From the NCBI RefSeq assembly GCF_021631985.1, contig NZ_CP070225.1, positions 372,001 through 436,000 of the forward strand: DNA of 64,000 nt. The letters are read 5' to 3'. Each line of letters opens with the position of its first letter. Position 1 is the first letter of the stretch. A program made the translations under genes and the position numbers. The stretch comes from Sandaracinus amylolyticus. Its GTDB lineage: Bacteria; Myxococcota_A; Polyangia; Polyangiales; Sandaracinaceae. Shown here one piece after another: positions 1-7,581 of this stretch. Below the pieces are notes generated by a model, which saw only the letters and a program-made list of their open reading frames with translations, did no database searches and had not been told where the DNA came from.

Positions 1-1
1 G

Positions 2-61
2 TCGCCGCAGACGCCCGAGCCCGTGATGGGCAACACGATGCCGGGGGTGCTCACGTGGTGA
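2..61 (+). CDS. C-terminal end of an upstream gene (partial)
   Basis: An open frame enters from the left edge and ends at a TGA at 59-61; about 19 residues are visible, ending PGVLTW. The TGA overlaps the GTG at 58 as GTGA, the usual translational-coupling arrangement, which suggests a real gene co-transcribed with the following lipoprotein. Nothing can be said of its function from this fragment, and it could be a chance open frame in GC-rich DNA. Confidence 0.4.
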   Translation, partial: SPQTPEPVMGNTMPGVLTW

Positions 62-1314
62 GACGCTCGCTCCTTCCCTTCCTGCTCCTCTCCATCGCGG
101 CATGCGAGGCCGATCCCCTCACGGAGATCGTCGTGGTCACCGACACCGACCTCGACGTGCCCGAGGGCATCGACGCGATCCGGATCACCGCGACCGATCA
201 ACAAGGCCTCTCGCAGGAAGCCCTCGCCGAGCTCGGTGGCGGCGCCGAGCGCCCGGTCACGCTCGGCCTCGTGTCGCGCCAGGGCTCGGGCACGCTCGAC
301 GTCGTGGTCGTCGGCGAGCGCGACGAGGTCGAGATCCTGCGTCGCACTGCGCGCGTGAGCTTCGTACGCGGGCGCACCGTCGCGCTGCGCATGGATCTCT
401 GGGAGGACTGCATCGGGCAGCTGTGCGGCGCCGATCGCACCTGCGGCGACGGCGGGTGCCGTCCCGTCGCGATCGAGTCGTCGGAGCTCGTCGACTGGAG
501 CGGTGAGCCGCCTCCGCCGCCCGACGCGTCGATCGCGATCGACGGCGGGCGCATGGACGCGGGCGCACGCCCCGACGCGCAGGTGCCGATCGACGCGCAG
601 ACGCCGATCGACGCGCCGATGGTCGACGCGCGCATCCCGTCCGACGCGCCGATGCCCGACGCGCCGATGGTCGATGCGTTCGTCGAGCAGTGCAACGAAG
701 CGATGCCGTGTCCCGAGACCGACTCCTACACGTGCACCATCGATCGCTGCGTCGAGGGGCGCTGCGTGGTCGAGCTGAGCGACGCCGCGTGCGACGACGG
801 CGTCGAGTGCACCAGCGAGCGCTGCGACGTGGGGCTCGGCTGCGTCTACCAGACGCACAACGATCGCTGCGACGACAGCGTCGCGTGCACCGCGGATCGC
901 TGCGACCAGCTCGAGGGCTGCGTGCACCAGCAGCAGCACACGACGTGCGGCACCGGCTCGTACTGCGACACGACCGCGGGCTGCAGCACCGCGCCCACGT
1001 TCACCGACGTCTACACGGGCGTGATCGCGGCGCGCTGCGGCCCCTGCCACCTCACGAACACGCCGCGTAGCGGGCGCCTCGATCTCTCGACGCAGGCGCT
1101 CGCCTACGCCGCGATGGTCGGCGTGACCGCCGGTTGCGGCGCGGGCGTGAACACGCTCGTCGTCCCCGGTGACTCCGCGCGCAGCCTGCTCTGGCGCAAG
1201 GTCGCGAACGTCGATCTCTGCGGCAGCCGCATGCCGCGCGGCATGGTCGCGCCGCTCGACGAGGCCCAGATCTCGCTGATCGCCCGCTGGATCCAGGGCG
1301 GCGCGCTGGAGTGA
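58..1314 (+). CDS. Cys-rich lipoprotein with C-terminal cytochrome c-like domain
   Basis: The N-terminus MRRSLLPFLLLSIAAC is a lipoprotein signal with the lipobox Cys near residue 16. It is followed by a globular N-terminal part, a low-complexity Asp/Ala/Pro linker around residues 150-210 with repeated DAPM-type units, a region of closely spaced Cys (about 215-310), and a C-terminal domain with one heme-c motif CGPCH and a later MPRG Met that could be the axial ligand. This resembles planctomycete/myxobacterial cytochrome-like domains, so a membrane-anchored periplasmic or surface electron carrier is plausible. GTG at 58 is preferred over GTG at 55 because it overlaps the upstream stop as GTGA. 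The electron partner is unknown. Confidence 0.8.
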   Translation: MRRSLLPFLLLSIAACEADPLTEIVVVTDTDLDVPEGIDAIRITATDQQGLSQEALAELGGGAERPVTLGLVSRQGSGTLDVVVVGERDEVEILRRTARVSFVRGRTVALRMDLWEDCIGQLCGADRTCGDGGCRPVAIESSELVDWSGEPPPPPDASIAIDGGRMDAGARPDAQVPIDAQTPIDAPMVDARIPSDAPMPDAPMVDAFVEQCNEAMPCPETDSYTCTIDRCVEGRCVVELSDAACDDGVECTSERCDVGLGCVYQTHNDRCDDSVACTADRCDQLEGCVHQQQHTTCGTGSYCDTTAGCSTAPTFTDVYTGVIAARCGPCHLTNTPRSGRLDLSTQALAYAAMVGVTAGCGAGVNTLVVPGDSARSLLWRKVANVDLCGSRMPRGMVAPLDEAQISLIARWIQGGALE

Positions 1315-1320
1315 TCGACG

Positions 1321-1351
1321 GGGCGCGTGATCGACGTTAGATCACGCGCCC
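1321..1351 (+). terminator. 12-bp perfect inverted repeat between lipoprotein and xth
   Basis: Arms at 1321-1332 (gggcgcgtgatc) and 1340-1351 pair perfectly around a 7-nt loop (gacgtta). The hairpin starts 6 nt after the lipoprotein stop and ends 6 nt before the xth ATG. There is no T-tract, so it may be a factor-dependent terminator or may limit initiation at xth. Confidence 0.55.
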
Positions 1352-1357
1352 TCTCGA

Positions 1358-2143
1358 ATGCGCGTCTCGTCGTGGAACGTGAACGGCCTGCGCTCGATCG
1401 CAGGCAAGGGCTTCTCGGACTGGCTCGCCGCGTCCGGCTCGGATCTGGTCGGCCTGCAGGAGACGCGATGTCGTCCCGAGCAGGTCCCCGACGGCATCCG
1501 CGAGCTGCCGGGCTGGCACGGGCACTTCGTGTGCGCCGAGCGCGCCGGGTACAGCGGCGTCGGGCTGCTCTCGAAGCTCGCGATCGACGGAGTCGAGAGC
1601 TCGCTCGGCGTGAAGACGTTCGACATCGAAGGCCGCCTGCAGCTCGCGCGCGTCGGACGCCTGCGAATCGCGAACGTCTACTTCCCCAACGGCAGCGGGC
1701 AGGAGCGCGACAACTCGCGCGTGCCGTTCAAGCTCCGCTTCTATCGCCGCCTCCACAAGCTGCTCGAGCCGTACAAGCAGGAGGGGCTGCCGATCCTCGT
1801 GATGGGCGACTTCAACACCGCGCCCCACGAGATCGATCTCGCGCGCCCCAAGGACAACCACAAGACGAGCGGTTTCCTCCCCGAGGAGCGGCGCGAGCTC
1901 GTGCGCTGGCTCGAGACCGGCTGGGTCGACACGTTCCGCGAGTTCGAGAAGGGCCCCGGTCACTACACGTGGTGGAGCCAGCGCTTCGGGGTGCGCGAGC
2001 GCAACATCGGGTGGCGCATCGACCTCGTGCTCGCCTCGCCCGGCGCGCTCCCCTACCTGCGCAATGCCGCGATCCACGCGCACGTGCCGGGCAGCGATCA
2101 TTGCCCGATCAGCGTCGACCTCGACGACTCCGTGATCGGCTGA
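1358..2143 (+). CDS. xth: exodeoxyribonuclease III family AP endonuclease
   Basis: This 261-aa protein is a full-length exonuclease III/AP endonuclease of the endonuclease-exonuclease-phosphatase fold. It opens with SWNVNGLRS, has LQETRC with the metal-binding Glu at residue 35, MGDFNTAP in the middle, and ends with GSDHCPISVDL carrying the catalytic Asp-His pair. It would cut DNA at abasic sites and remove 3' blocking groups in base-excision repair, in the cytoplasm. The ATG has no clear Shine-Dalgarno sequence because a strong hairpin (1321-1351) lies directly upstream. The length matches the family. Confidence 0.93.
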   Translation: MRVSSWNVNGLRSIAGKGFSDWLAASGSDLVGLQETRCRPEQVPDGIRELPGWHGHFVCAERAGYSGVGLLSKLAIDGVESSLGVKTFDIEGRLQLARVGRLRIANVYFPNGSGQERDNSRVPFKLRFYRRLHKLLEPYKQEGLPILVMGDFNTAPHEIDLARPKDNHKTSGFLPEERRELVRWLETGWVDTFREFEKGPGHYTWWSQRFGVRERNIGWRIDLVLASPGALPYLRNAAIHAHVPGSDHCPISVDLDDSVIG

Positions 2144-2150
2144 GCACGTT

Positions 2151-2184
2151 TATCCGTACGGCGCGTCGATTCGCCGTCCGGATA
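2151..2184 (+). terminator. 13-bp inverted repeat after xth
   Basis: Arms 2151-2163 and 2172-2184 pair at 12 of 13 positions around an 8-nt loop, beginning 7 nt after the xth stop. There is no T-run, so this is a hairpin terminator candidate rather than a classical intrinsic terminator. The remainder of the 144-bp gap up to 2287 holds nothing else recognisable. Confidence 0.5.
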
Positions 2185-2287
2185 CGTCAGAGCGCCGCAA
2201 TTCGGCAAGGATCCGTGCGATCTGCGCCGTTCGTCTCGTGGCACGCGCGCTGCTCAGGTCGCCGCGCCCTGCACCGAGGGAACGACC

Positions 2288-3640
2288 ATGCGCTCCACCG
2301 ACATCCTCGCTCGCTTGTACGACGGCCTCTCGCGGCGCCCGCGCCCCGAGGACGTCGCCGAGCTGATCCTCGAGCTGCTCGATGGTCGCCTGAACGCGCG
2401 CGAGCGCGTCGCCCTCGAGACCGCCGCGCGCGGCTCGCTGCGCCGCAACGCGTGGGGCTTCAGCTCCATGCTCGCCGACTTCCGCCGCGCCGATGCGATC
2501 ACCGCGAAGGTCGATCGCGCCAAGCAGCTCTTCGCGAGCGCCTCGTCGTTCGCGATCACCCACGACGAGTGCGGTGATCCCGAGAAGGTCGAGGCCTTCC
2601 TGCGCCACGTCGCGCCCGAGATCCGCGCGTCGTTCGGCGAGGTCGACTGGAAGCGCGATCGCCTCGATCGTCGCGGCCGTCGCGCCGAGGGCCTCGAGCT
2701 CTCGCGCCGCAAGTACAACCGGAAGTTCCGCCTGCTCCGCCGCATGGAGCAGCGGCTCGCGAGCCTCGTGCGAGTGCGACGTCAGGTCGAGCTCACGATG
2801 ATCGGCAAGTCGTCGCTGGCCTCGCGCGTCCCGCGCGATCGCTTCCTCGCGAACGAGAGCACGGCGTGCTTCGTCGCGTACTACGCGTCGCGCGCGACGC
2901 TGCGGAGCGAGTTCACCAACGGCCCGCAGCAGCGCGCGTTCGACGACATCAGCGCGATGCTGTTCGCGCGCTGCGAGCGCGATCGCGACACCGACTGGCT
3001 GGTCGTCGCGCACGTGCTCCCGCGGCCCGAGGTGCTCGTGCGCGTGCACGACGAGGACAAGCTCGCGCTGCTCGCGGCGTGGCACGGCGTGCTCACCGAG
3101 ACCGCCGAGCTGCTCCGCGTGACGTGGGAGAAGTCCCGCTTCCGCCGCGACACGATGATCGTGAAGCGCGGAGACGACAGCTCGACGTGGAACCAGCTCG
3201 CGGGCGCCTGGAACAAGGCGCGCGACGGCTGGATCGCGCTGCTCCACGTGCTCGGGATGGAGGACGTGCTCGACGCCATGTGCGTCGGGAAGGTGCTCCG
3301 TCTCATGGCGGCCGACGTCGCGTACTGGCATCGCGCGAGCGGCGGTAGGCTCGAGCCCGACACGGCAGTGTGGGCCGCGCTCCCGCCGCCGTGGGAGGTC
3401 ATCGGCGGCGAGGAATGGTGCACGCGCGCCGACGTCGAGGAGACGTGCCGCGCCGTGGGTGTCGACCCGATCGCGAAGGGTTGGATCGCGCCCCGTCCGA
3501 AGGGCGAGCCGGTGCCGTTCCGGCCCACGCCCGAGCTCGTGCACGGCGTGACCGTCGGCCATCCGGGGCTCGCGCTGATGCTGCGACGCGCCGGTTGGTT
3601 CAGCGGCCAGGTCGAGCGTCTTCGCCCGCTCGGCGCCTGA
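2288..3640 (+). CDS. conserved hypothetical protein, 450 aa
   Basis: I do not recognise this gene. The start MRSTDILARLYDGL has no signal peptide or membrane segment, so it is probably cytoplasmic. Residues about 90-180 are rich in Arg, Lys and Glu and look helical or coiled-coil (RKYNRKFRLLRRMEQRLASL). The second half contains mixed alpha/beta segments with several Trp. Codon use and third-position GC match its neighbours, which supports a real gene. A strong hairpin upstream and the tRNA cluster downstream suggest a single-gene transcription unit. Confidence 0.7.
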   Translation: MRSTDILARLYDGLSRRPRPEDVAELILELLDGRLNARERVALETAARGSLRRNAWGFSSMLADFRRADAITAKVDRAKQLFASASSFAITHDECGDPEKVEAFLRHVAPEIRASFGEVDWKRDRLDRRGRRAEGLELSRRKYNRKFRLLRRMEQRLASLVRVRRQVELTMIGKSSLASRVPRDRFLANESTACFVAYYASRATLRSEFTNGPQQRAFDDISAMLFARCERDRDTDWLVVAHVLPRPEVLVRVHDEDKLALLAAWHGVLTETAELLRVTWEKSRFRRDTMIVKRGDDSSTWNQLAGAWNKARDGWIALLHVLGMEDVLDAMCVGKVLRLMAADVAYWHRASGGRLEPDTAVWAALPPPWEVIGGEEWCTRADVEETCRAVGVDPIAKGWIAPRPKGEPVPFRPTPELVHGVTVGHPGLALMLRRAGWFSGQVERLRPLGA

Positions 3641-3697
3641 CCATCGTGGGCTCCGCGATCGTGACGAACGTGACGATCGCGGAGCACCACGCTCTGT

Positions 3698-3773
3698 TCC
3701 CGGGAAGTTCTGCGCTGGAACGGTCGGCTCGTTAACCGACTCGTCGCTGGTTGGAATCCAGCTCCGGGAGCCA
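3698..3773 (+). pseudogene. decayed tRNA-Asn(GTT)-like gene
   Basis: A cloverleaf can be folded: acceptor 3698-3704 with 3763-3769, D-stem 3707-3710 with 3718-3721, anticodon stem 3723-3727 with 3736-3740, T-stem 3746-3750 with 3758-3762, discriminator G and encoded CCA 3771-3773. The anticodon loop holds 8 nt (ctcgttaa, 3728-3735) instead of 7; removing one base gives a GTT anticodon for Asn. U8 is replaced by A, the D-loop lacks the GG pair, and T-loop C56 is G. Intact stems with damaged invariant bases suggest a recently inactivated copy or an unusual tRNA-like RNA. A functional tRNA is unlikely. Confidence 0.65.
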
Positions 3774-3813
3774 CTCACTTCCTCGTAGATCGCGATCGCG
3801 ATCGATCCACATC

Positions 3814-3885
3814 CTCTGGGTAGTTCAGCGGTGGAACGCTCGGCTCTGACCCGAGTCGTCGCTGGTTCGAGCCCAGCCCCAGAGG
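3814..3885 (+). tRNA. tRNA-Gln (CTG anticodon)
   Basis: All four stems form. The acceptor 3814-3820 pairs perfectly with 3878-3884; U8-A9, a D-arm gttc/gaac, and an anticodon stem ctcgg/ccgag around the 7-nt loop ctctgac (3844-3850) give anticodon CTG at 3846-3848. The T-loop is ttcgagc. The discriminator is G, as in known tRNA-Gln. CCA is not encoded and must be added by the nucleotidyltransferase. It reads CAG codons. The D-arm is nearly the same as in the next tRNA gene, pointing to a shared origin or concerted evolution within the cluster. Confidence 0.88.
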
Positions 3886-3890
3886 GCTCT

Positions 3891-3965
3891 CTCCTCGTAG
3901 TTCAGCGGTAGAACAGTCGGCTCTTAACCGACCTGCCACTGGTTCGAATCCAGTCGAGGGGACCA
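3891..3965 (+). tRNA. tRNA-Lys (CTT anticodon)
   Basis: Acceptor 3891-3897 pairs with 3955-3961 with one T-G wobble at the second pair. The D-stem is gttc/gaac, the anticodon stem gtcgg/ccgac encloses ctcttaa with anticodon CTT at 3923-3925, the T-loop is ttcgaat, the discriminator is A, and CCA is encoded at 3963-3965. It reads AAG, the dominant Lys codon in this GC-rich DNA. Only 5 nt separate it from tRNA-Gln, so the two are probably processed from one transcript. Confidence 0.9.
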
Positions 3966-4071
3966 CTCACCACCTGGTCGATCCTTGCTCCGGGGACCAG
4001 GTTTCCCACCAGCACGTTGGGCGGACTCCCCTTTACGTCGGGATCCGAGCCCATTAGTGTGAGGCTCCGAG

Positions 4072-5955
4072 TTGACGATCCACGGGAACACGAACGGTCT
4101 CAGCCCCTCCGACCTTCACGCGCTCGAGCGCCTCTATCGGCGACGCGTCCCCTTCGATCGGCTCCTCACTCCCGAGCTCGCACGCTCGATGGCGGAGATC
4201 TCCGCGTCGACCGGGCGTCAGGTCGGAGTGATCGCCGATCGCAGCGGGCACGTGCAGTTCGTCGTGGTGGGTGACTCGAGGCAGCTCATGCTGCCCGACG
4301 TCGGGCGCGTGCGCGCTGCGCAGGGCCGGTTCCGCGGGCTGCGTCTCATCCACACCCACCTCACGCCCGAGGGGCTCACGCGCGACGATCTCGTCGATCT
4401 CACGCGCCTGCGTCTCGACCTCGTCGCGGCGATCAACGTCGGGAAGAACGGCGAGCCCGAGACGGTGCACTACGGGCACAACGTGCCGGTGGCGCCGGGC
4501 TCGAGCGAGTCCCCGCACCGCACGATCGGGCCGCTCTCGTACCAGGCGCTGATCGGCGAGCTGGTGCAGGTCGATCCCGCAGCGCTGATCGCCGGGCTCG
4601 AGCAGGAGTTCGCGCGGGTCGCGCGCACCCGCCTCGTCGATGCGAAGGACGGGCGCGCGATCCTGATCCACGTGTGCGAGAAGCACGACGCGTGGCGCGC
4701 CGACGAGTCGCTGCGCGAGCTCGCCGAGCTCGCGCGGACGGCGGGCGTCGAGGTCGTCGATCAGGTCCTGCAGGTCCGCGATCGCATCGATCCGAAGTTC
4801 GTCATGGGTCGCGGCAAGCTCGACGAGATCGTGCAGCGCTCGATGCAGGTCGACGCGAGCGTGCTGATCTTCGATCGCAACCTCGGTCCCGCGCAGGCCG
4901 CGGCGATCGCGAAGGCGATCGATCTCAAGGTCATCGATCGCAGCCAGCTGATCCTCGACATCTTCGCGCAGCGCGCGGAGAGCCGGGACGGCAAGCTGCA
5001 GGTCGAGCTCGCGCAGATGAAGTACCTGCTGCCGCGCCTCGGGCAGAACGACGACTCGCTCTCGCGCCTCACCGGCGGCATCGGTGGGCGAGGGCCCGGC
5101 GAGACCGTGCTCGAGATCGGGAAGCGTCGTGCGCGCGAGCGCATCTCGCGCCTCCAGAGCGAGCTCGAGAAGCTCGCGGTGCAGCGCCGCAATCGTCGCC
5201 AGCGCCGCAACCGTCGCGACGTGCCGATCGTGTCGATCGTCGGCTACACGAACGCCGGCAAGAGCACGCTGCTCAACGCGCTCACCGGGAGCGAGACGAT
5301 CGTCGAGGACAAGCTCTTCGCGACGCTCGACACGCGCTCGCGCCGCATCCGGTTCCCGGAGGAGCGCGAGGTCGTGATCACCGACACCGTGGGCTTCATC
5401 CGCGATCTGCCGGTCGACCTCTTCGCCGCGTTCCGCGCGACGTTCGAGGAGGCGCAGGACGCGGACCTGCTGCTCCACGTGGTCGACGCGAGCGACCCCG
5501 CGCTGGGCGAGCACATCAAGACGACCGAACAGCTGCTCGGTCAGCTCGAGCTCTCGAACGTCCCGACGCTGCTCGTGCTCAACAAGACCGATCGGCTGCC
5601 GGCGTCCGAGGTGGCGTCGATGGTGCGCGCGCGCGACGCGGTGCCGGTGTCGGCGATCGATCCGAGCACGTTCGGTCCGCTCCTCGAGCGGCTCGAGCGG
5701 ATGCTCTTCGAGCGCGGGTCGGGCGTGGTCACGCGCACCCAGGCCGGCAGCGACGAGATCGATCTCGACGACGCGATCCCGCCGTCGATCACCAGCGTGC
5801 GGCTCACCGCCGCGCGCCCGGTGGAAGAGAGGCCTGCGCCGCGCGGGCCCTACTTCGACGATGCGGCGATCGATGAGCTGATCGCGGGGTCGGGCGGCAA
5901 GCCCGCGCCTTCGCCCGCGGCGGCACCGGCTCGCTCGCGATCGCGCGCACGCTGA
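4072..5955 (+). CDS. hflX: GTPase HflX with long N-terminal extension
   Basis: HflX is a ribosome-associated GTPase that helps split or rescue stalled 70S ribosomes. The HflX N-domain starts near residue 190 (DGRAILIHV; DPKFVMGRGKLDEI), followed by LPRLGQNDDSLSRLTGGIGGRGPGE-type linker sequence and a G domain with G1 GYTNAGKST from residue 391, G3 DTVGFI and G4 NKTD. At 627 aa it is about 200 residues longer than E. coli HflX. The extra first 185 residues contain a conserved-looking LRLIHTHLTPEGLTRDDL stretch. The TTG start is chosen because gagg at 4061-4064 is 7 nt upstream. The tail beyond about 560 is low-complexity Pro/Ala/Arg. Confidence 0.93.
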   Translation: MTIHGNTNGLSPSDLHALERLYRRRVPFDRLLTPELARSMAEISASTGRQVGVIADRSGHVQFVVVGDSRQLMLPDVGRVRAAQGRFRGLRLIHTHLTPEGLTRDDLVDLTRLRLDLVAAINVGKNGEPETVHYGHNVPVAPGSSESPHRTIGPLSYQALIGELVQVDPAALIAGLEQEFARVARTRLVDAKDGRAILIHVCEKHDAWRADESLRELAELARTAGVEVVDQVLQVRDRIDPKFVMGRGKLDEIVQRSMQVDASVLIFDRNLGPAQAAAIAKAIDLKVIDRSQLILDIFAQRAESRDGKLQVELAQMKYLLPRLGQNDDSLSRLTGGIGGRGPGETVLEIGKRRARERISRLQSELEKLAVQRRNRRQRRNRRDVPIVSIVGYTNAGKSTLLNALTGSETIVEDKLFATLDTRSRRIRFPEEREVVITDTVGFIRDLPVDLFAAFRATFEEAQDADLLLHVVDASDPALGEHIKTTEQLLGQLELSNVPTLLVLNKTDRLPASEVASMVRARDAVPVSAIDPSTFGPLLERLERMLFERGSGVVTRTQAGSDEIDLDDAIPPSITSVRLTAARPVEERPAPRGPYFDDAAIDELIAGSGGKPAPSPAAAPARSRSRAR

Positions 5956-5975
5956 GCAGTGGCGCACGGCGAACG

Positions 5976-6004
5976 GTGGCTCACCGCGAGAGCGCGTGAG
6001 CCAC
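5976..6004. terminator. bidirectional hairpin between hflX and the convergent hydrolase
   Basis: A perfect 9-bp inverted repeat (gtggctcac at 5976-5984, gtgagccac at 5996-6004) has an 11-nt loop. An alternative outer pairing, agcagtgg (5955-5962) with ccactgct (6001-6008), is also possible. It lies where hflX and the minus-strand hydrolase converge and includes the hydrolase stop codon at 5981-5983. Confidence 0.55.
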
Positions 6005-6859
6005 TGCTTCGTCGATCCACTCGCGATAACGATCTCCGGCGACGTTCGGCAGGTCCGCGTGGTGCGCGCCCTCGACGAGGATGCGCGTCACCGGTGCCCT
6101 CGTCGCCGCGCTCTCGATCAGCTCGGACTGCCGCGGCGAGGTCACGTCGTCCTCGGTGCCCTGGAGCAGCGTGATCGGCGTCGACGCGTCGAGCTCCGCG
6201 GTGCGCGCGCAGTTGTCGATCTCGAGGTGCGCGAGCAGCTCGCGCGGGAGATCGAGGAACGCGCCCTCCTGGATCTGCGCCTCGATCGAGCACCACACGG
6301 ACTCGGCGATCACGCCGCGCGGGCGATGCGACGCGTGCTGGGCGCGCGCGGCGAGGTGGAACGTCGGGCCACCGCCGAGCGAGTGCCCGTAGAGCAGCGT
6401 GCGCTCGGGATCGATCTCGGGGATCGAGGGCACGACCTGCTCCCAGATCGCATCGATCGACTCGTAGAGCGCGGCCTCGCTGCTCTCGCCGGTCGAGCGA
6501 CCGTAGCCCGGATAGTCGTAGATCAGCACGTGGTGGCCGAGCTCCCAGAGGCGCTCGACGCGATCCCAGAAGCGCCCGAGGTGCGGGCCGTTGCCGTGCG
6601 AGTAGACGAACGTCGTCGTCGCGCCGGGGCGACGCGCGAACACCCAGTGCACCTCGCGCTCGTCGTCGAGCGACACGAAGCCCTCGATGCGATCGGCCGC
6701 GGGCACGATCGACGGATGCGCGTCGCTCAGATCTCCGTCGAGCTCGGGCGCGGCCTCGTCCCAGCGATACGCGTCGATCGAGCGGCCCGCGAAGAAGAAC
6801 GTCTCGATCTGCACGCATGCGGCGAACGCGAGCGTGGCGATGACGAGCGCGCGCTTCAT
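5981..6859 (-). CDS. alpha/beta-hydrolase family lipoprotein
   Basis: The 292-aa product starts MKRALVIATLAFAACV, a lipoprotein signal with lipobox Cys. The mature part has the alpha/beta-hydrolase fold: an oxyanion-side FVYSHGNGPHLG segment, IYDYPGYGRSTG, the nucleophile elbow YGHSLGGG, an Asp in LLQGTEDDVTS and a late His in VEGAHHADLPN. It is close to the BAAT/DUF-type serine hydrolases anchored in bacterial envelopes; the substrate is unknown. The start ATG (6857-6859) overlaps the stop of the upstream gene as ATGA, so the two are translationally coupled. Confidence 0.85.
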   Translation of the reverse strand: MKRALVIATLAFAACVQIETFFFAGRSIDAYRWDEAAPELDGDLSDAHPSIVPAADRIEGFVSLDDEREVHWVFARRPGATTTFVYSHGNGPHLGRFWDRVERLWELGHHVLIYDYPGYGRSTGESSEAALYESIDAIWEQVVPSIPEIDPERTLLYGHSLGGGPTFHLAARAQHASHRPRGVIAESVWCSIEAQIQEGAFLDLPRELLAHLEIDNCARTAELDASTPITLLQGTEDDVTSPRQSELIESAATRAPVTRILVEGAHHADLPNVAGDRYREWIDEAVAHALSR

Positions 6860-7515
6860 CGCACGCCGCCGGGCTGGATGCGCCAGCCGAAGGTCACGGT
6901 CATCGCGCCGAAGCCCGCGGGCTCCCACGTGACGATCGAGCTCCCGTCCATCCACGGGTTGATCCAGCCGAGCGCGAGCGAGAGCGCGTGCTCACCGAGC
7001 AGGACCTCGAGCCCGAGATAGGGCGCGAGGAACACGCCGGGGCGCTGATCGGGCGGCGACGCCTGCACGAGCGCGCTGGTGCCCGCGATGATCGCGAGGC
7101 GACGCTCCACGCGCTGCTCCATGTGCACGCCGAGCTCGGGGTAGTAGGTGTCGTTCCAACCGTCGTCGAGGTCGTACACGCAGTGCAGGCGTAGTGACGC
7201 CGACATCGCGAAGCGTGGGAAGCGCACGATCTGCGCGACGAACCCCACGTCGAGGGCGAGGATCGACGACACGATCGGCGTGAGCGGCACGCTCGCCGAG
7301 AGATCGAGCTCGTCGGTGAGCCCGTAGCGGCCGTGCACGCGGTGCTCGGGGACCGGCGCTGCGAAGCCCAGGTTGCTCTGCAGCGGTCCTCCCACGAGCA
7401 CGCCGACCTCGGTGCGCCCGCGACCGACCGTGCGCGCGAGCTGCCGCGTGGCACACGCCGAGGTCGTGATCGCGCCGATCGACGAGAGGGCGAGCGCGAG
7501 GAGCAGCCGGCGCAC
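6856..7515 (-). CDS. outer-membrane-like lipoprotein, 219 aa
   Basis: The N-terminus MRRLLLALALSSIGAITTSAC is a signal peptide with a lipobox Cys. The mature part alternates short hydrophobic and polar stretches rich in Tyr, Gly and aromatic residues (DLSASVPLTPIV, LGLEVLLGEHALSLALGW, AMTVTFGWRI), the pattern of an outer-membrane beta-barrel or beta-sandwich. No family is recognised. It is first in a two-gene operon with the hydrolase lipoprotein, overlapping it by 4 bp (ATGA). GTG at 7515 is chosen because translation from it gives the signal peptide directly. A 66-bp gap separates it from the divergent GAF gene. Confidence 0.72.
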   Translation of the reverse strand: MRRLLLALALSSIGAITTSACATRQLARTVGRGRTEVGVLVGGPLQSNLGFAAPVPEHRVHGRYGLTDELDLSASVPLTPIVSSILALDVGFVAQIVRFPRFAMSASLRLHCVYDLDDGWNDTYYPELGVHMEQRVERRLAIIAGTSALVQASPPDQRPGVFLAPYLGLEVLLGEHALSLALGWINPWMDGSSIVTWEPAGFGAMTVTFGWRIQPGGVR

Positions 7516-7581
7516 CAGGCGCTGCTTGTACCACGCTCGAACGGGCGCGACGCTGCGCGCGCGAGTTGGTACGCTCGCCCC

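Noticed and set aside
3698-3773. Functional tRNA-Asn gene
   Set aside because: The 8-nt anticodon loop, lost U8, lost GG in the D-loop and changed C56 argue against normal function.
2150-3778. Minus-strand open frame opposite the 450-aa gene and the tRNA-like gene
   Set aside because: It runs through the tRNA-like structure and has shadow-frame composition.
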